Source: Sedimentibacter saalensis
GTDB lineage: Bacteria > Bacillota > Clostridia > Tissierellales > Sedimentibacteraceae
Length of the DNA stretch: 64,000 nucleotides
Direction: 5' to 3'
Assembly (NCBI RefSeq): GCF_007830175.1
Contig: NZ_VLKH01000012.1
Span: forward strand, 1 to 64,000
The position numbers were made by a program, and so were the translations under genes. This document shows positions 61,460 through 64,000 of this stretch, piece after piece (positions within the stretch are counted from its first letter, which is position 1; each line of letters opens with the position of its first letter). The notes beneath the pieces were generated by a model. It did not search any database, was not told the DNA's origin, and worked only from the letters and a program-made list of their open reading frames with translations.

Positions 61460-61463
61460 AGCG

Positions 61464-62165
61464 TCACTTCCTTGTATTCAATTTGTAGCCTAATCCCTTG
61501 ATCGTAATAAGGGAAACAGGTTTTGACGGGTCTGTTTCTATCTTTTCCCTTATGCGCCGTACATGGGCATTTAGACTGTTTTCATACCCAAAAGGATTAT
61601 CCCCCCAAAGAGCTTCGCAAAGCGCGTCCACAGTGACAATTTTTCCATCATTCCGGGCGAGTGTTTCAAGCAGAGTATGTTCTTTTGCTGTTAAAGGAAT
61701 GACTTCACCTCTCCTGCTTACCTCTGCACGACTGAAATCAATTGTACAACTGTCCAACTTCAACAGTGGGGCATCCTCTTTATAGCAACGGCGCAAGACT
61801 GCATAAACGCGCAATAATAATTCCTTCGGCATAAATGGTTTTGCAATGTAATCATCTGCGCCGAGACCTAAACCTGCCAACTTGTCCGCAGCTTCGTCTT
61901 TGGCTGTAAGGAAAATAATCGGAACATCAGTAGACGAGCGAATTTGTTCCATGAGCAAAAAACCATCCCCATCCGGCAGCATAACATCCAGAATTACCAA
62001 ATCAGGTTTTTCTTCTTTTGCAGCTGCAATGCCCTCTCGGACAGAAGCAGCCATAACGATATTTTCAAACCCGTCGTCCGTCAGGATGGCCGTCACCATT
62101 TTAAGCAAATCCGGCTCGTCGTCAACCAGCATGATTTTTTTTGTTTTAAAAAATGAATTGTCCAC
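61464..62165 (-). CDS. OmpR family response regulator
   Basis: A 233-residue two-domain regulator: receiver (about 8-120, phospho-acceptor Asp in LVILDVMLPDGDG, Lys in ADDYIAKPF) and winged helix (about 135-232; ALCEALWGDNPFGYENSLNA, VRRIREKIE). The start is GTG with GGAGGTGATGCT upstream. First gene of the regulator/kinase operon and divergent from the ABC transporter operon, whose upstream direct repeats are its probable binding sites. Confidence 0.93.
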   Translation of the reverse strand: MDNSFFKTKKIMLVDDEPDLLKMVTAILTDDGFENIVMAASVREGIAAAKEEKPDLVILDVMLPDGDGFLLMEQIRSSTDVPIIFLTAKDEAADKLAGLGLGADDYIAKPFMPKELLLRVYAVLRRCYKEDAPLLKLDSCTIDFSRAEVSRRGEVIPLTAKEHTLLETLARNDGKIVTVDALCEALWGDNPFGYENSLNAHVRRIREKIETDPSKPVSLITIKGLGYKLNTRK

Positions 62166-62228
62166 AGCATCACCTCCATCTGAGAATTATTATAACATAG
62201 ATTGCTTGTTTAAAGTATCGCCTCGCTG

Positions 62229-62249
62229 AAAAGTAAGGTAAAAGTAAGG
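62229..62249 (+). promoter_or_regulatory. Direct repeat ahead of the ABC operon
   Basis: AAAAGTAAGG occurs at 62229-62238 and again at 62240-62249, an 11-base period, i.e. one helical turn, as expected for an OmpR-type dimer site. Confidence 0.65.
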
Positions 62250-62315
62250 ACGCGAGAATGTAGATGTCAGGATGGCGTTGTATCATCATAGGAGTATCGA
62301 AAGGAGATGTTTCAT

Positions 62316-63080
62316 ATGAACTATATTATCACAACAGAACAGTTGACGAAAAAATACAAAAATTTCACTTCCGTTAACGATGTTTCACTTCACATTCGGA
62401 AAGGCAGTATTTACGGTTTCATCGGCCCGAATGGAGCAGGAAAATCCACTACTATGAAAATGTTGTTGGGGCTGACCGTCCCTACAAATGGCAGCTTTAC
62501 CATTGATGGGAAGCACTTTCCAGATGATCGACTGGTAATACTGAAAGAGATTGGTTCTTTCATTGAATCGCCCTCGTTTTATGCTAACCTGACAGGCCGG
62601 GAAAATCTTGACATTATCCGCCGGATTTTGAGGTTGTCCAAAAGCTCGGTAGAGGACGCTTTGGAATTAGTTGGTCTTACCGAGTTTGGCGACCGTCTGG
62701 CAAAGAAGTATTCGTTGGGTATGAAACAGCGTTTAGGCCTTGCCGGGGCGTTGTTGGGGCGTCCGCCTATCCTTATTCTGGATGAACCGACAAATGGGCT
62801 TGATCCGTCCGGTATCCATGAAATCCGTAATTTGGTGAAATCCTTGCTCAACCTTTACGATTGCACCATTTTAATTTCATCGCATATGCTCTCTGAAATT
62901 GAATTGATTGCGGACGACATTGGTATTCTCAATCACGGGCGTTTATTGTTTGAGGGTAGCTTGGATGATTTACGTCAAAACGCATTACAGTCCGGGTTTG
63001 CTGCGGACAATCTGGAGGATGTGTTCCTTTCAATGGTTGAAAAGGACAATACAGCAAGAAAGCAGAGAGCAAAGCTATGA
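62316..63080 (+). CDS. ABC transporter ATPase (bacitracin/lantibiotic type)
   Basis: A 254-residue ATPase of the BcrA/lantibiotic-immunity branch. Walker A GPNGAGKST, signature YSLGMKQRLGLAGALL, Walker B ILILDEPTNGLDPSG, and the tail NLEDVFLSMVEKD. The ATG at 62316 is used: AAAGGAG lies nine bases ahead, while the ATG three codons earlier touches the site. Followed by two permease genes, an arrangement like CprABC or SpaFEG. Probable role: removing cationic antimicrobial peptides from the membrane, sensed by the divergent kinase. Confidence 0.92.
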   Translation: MNYIITTEQLTKKYKNFTSVNDVSLHIRKGSIYGFIGPNGAGKSTTMKMLLGLTVPTNGSFTIDGKHFPDDRLVILKEIGSFIESPSFYANLTGRENLDIIRRILRLSKSSVEDALELVGLTEFGDRLAKKYSLGMKQRLGLAGALLGRPPILILDEPTNGLDPSGIHEIRNLVKSLLNLYDCTILISSHMLSEIELIADDIGILNHGRLLFEGSLDDLRQNALQSGFAADNLEDVFLSMVEKDNTARKQRAKL

Positions 63081-63802
63081 GGACACTTGCAATCGAGCTT
63101 CGAAAAGAGAAACGGACAGGCACTATTCCCGTATTGTTAGCGGTTGGTATTTTGGGTGCTGCATACGCTTTTGTCAACTTCCTTGTGCGAAAAGACACGC
63201 TTTTGAACCTGCCGTTAGATCCAATGGATGTTCTGCTGACCCAACTTTACGGCATGATTATGATACTAAATATGTTTGCCATCATAGTAGCCGCCGGTAT
63301 AGTCTACAACATGGAATTTAAGGGCAATGCAGTCAAAAAAATATATATGCTTCCTATAAGCGTTCCGGCTATGTACTTTTGTAAATTTTTGATCATAACC
63401 GTGATGTTTTTGGTGGCTATCACCCTGCAAAATCTGGCACTGGCGCAAATTGGAATGACAGACTTGCCACAAGGGGCGTTTGAATTAGGGACGCTGATAA
63501 CCTTCGCCGGGTATTCGTTTATTACTTCCATGCCGGTACTGTCCTTTATGTTATTGGTTTCCTCGCGCTTTGAAAATATGTGGGCTCCCCTCGGAGTAGG
63601 GATAGCCGGATTTTTAAGCGGCATGGCTTTGGCAACATCAGATATGGGGCTGCTGCTTATTCATCCCTTTGTTATAATGCTAAAGCCTGCAGTAGCTATG
63701 AGCGCACAGCCTGATATGGCAGTTACTATTGTATCTATAATCGAAACAGTCCTTTTCCTTGGCGCAGGATTATGGATGGCAAAAAACCTGCGCTATGAGT
63801 AA
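63077..63802 (+). CDS. Lantibiotic-type ABC permease, first subunit
   Basis: A 241-residue membrane protein with about six helices (near 18-35, 58-80, 100-122, 135-160, 170-190, 215-235). Sequence style fits the lantibiotic immunity permeases (MutE/EpiE group). The ATG overlaps the ATPase stop codon (ATGA), so expression is coupled. Forms the membrane part of the exporter with the next gene. Confidence 0.87.
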   Translation: MRTLAIELRKEKRTGTIPVLLAVGILGAAYAFVNFLVRKDTLLNLPLDPMDVLLTQLYGMIMILNMFAIIVAAGIVYNMEFKGNAVKKIYMLPISVPAMYFCKFLIITVMFLVAITLQNLALAQIGMTDLPQGAFELGTLITFAGYSFITSMPVLSFMLLVSSRFENMWAPLGVGIAGFLSGMALATSDMGLLLIHPFVIMLKPAVAMSAQPDMAVTIVSIIETVLFLGAGLWMAKNLRYE

Positions 63803-63814
63803 GGAGGTAAACTG

Positions 63815-64000
63815 ATGAACTTTTTAGAATTGCTCAAAATTGAGTTTATGAAAGTGAAACGCTCTAATATTATTCCCCTGATTTTCGTTGCCCCATTGTT
63901 GGTGGTGGCGTCGGGAATCGCCAATTTGAGCAGCTATTTTACGCCTGAATATACCAATGCCTGGCCTGCCATGTTCATTCAGAGTGCTTTGGTCTATGCC
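63815..64000 (+). CDS. Lantibiotic-type ABC permease, second subunit (partial)
   Basis: An ATG with AAGGAGGTAAACTG upstream, 12 bases after the first permease. It opens with MNFLELLKIEFMKVKRSNII and a hydrophobic helix, the typical start of this permease family, and runs off the window. Confidence 0.85.
   Translation, partial: MNFLELLKIEFMKVKRSNIIPLIFVAPLLVVASGIANLSSYFTPEYTNAWPAMFIQSALVYA

Overview
The window looks like chromosomal DNA from a low-GC, Gram-positive, probably strictly anaerobic amino-acid-fermenting member of the Clostridia. The support is AT-rich DNA, strong GGAGG ribosome sites, sigma-54 signalling tied to glutamate and formimino-group metabolism, a T-box leader on a valyl-tRNA synthetase, small ferredoxin-type proteins, and families of dispersed palindromes of the kind common in clostridial genomes. 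A Sedimentibacter/Tissierellia-like host is my guess only. There is no rRNA, tRNA, CRISPR array, intact transposase or prophage. Most of the window is housekeeping plus many small regulator/effector pairs.

Layout. 1-0.6 kb: T-rich degenerate tandem repeat. 0.6-4.6 kb: uppP, an LD-carboxypeptidase-like S66 peptidase and a chemoreceptor. 4.8-9.9 kb: TetR-controlled export locus (TetR, MFS, FtsX-type permease, ATPase) with two copies of one operator. 10.0-10.3 kb: a nest of three palindromic repeat families. 10.3-19.2 kb: acetyltransferase, AraC/GyrI regulator, a stand-alone RsmH paralogue, a FIST-GGDEF diguanylate cyclase, a small alarmone synthetase, and an unusual duplicated amidohydrolase with its TetR. 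19.4-24.7 kb: oxidoreductase, ARMT1-like protein, HesB-like protein, ChrA and PadR, DUF362 ferredoxin. 24.9-27.7 kb: a higher-GC aminotransferase/MocR pair bracketed by REP-like repeats. 27.7-33.8 kb: amino-acid-sensing histidine kinase, sigma-54 activator, and the gltS-ftcD-fchA operon with a sigma-54 promoter. 34-45.3 kb: phosphodiester glycosidase, HxlR/PhzF, GNATs, M20 amidohydrolase, valS with T-box, metallo-beta-lactamase fold protein, lipoprotein. 45.5-56.7 kb: Rrf2/methyltransferase, HTH/hydrolase, phosphotriesterase-like/WYL, QueG-like, YoaP-like, and a MerR/BtrH/GyrI-like locus with a textbook 19-bp-spacer promoter. 56.7-59.1 kb: a gene graveyard (two RlmD-like 3' tails, a deleted P-loop kinase, a group IIC intron stub behind a terminator) around a TetR/membrane-protein pair. 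59.1-64 kb: hydrolase and a lantibiotic/cationic-peptide-type resistance locus (histidine kinase, response regulator, divergent ABC transporter running off the window).

How it fits together. The best-supported circuit is the kinase with a solute-binding sensor domain, its sigma-54 activator, and the -24/-12 promoter upstream of gltS-ftcD-fchA. An amino-acid signal would turn on glutamate transport and one-carbon recovery from formiminoglutamate. The other recurring theme is repeat activity: GGGGACGG-type REP elements sit against gene 3' ends, supply two stop codons, and are themselves interrupted by other elements. One element is present as both an empty and a filled site inside this window.

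All assignments come from reading the sequence; no database search was run. Product names rest on recalled family motifs, and substrate statements are inference.
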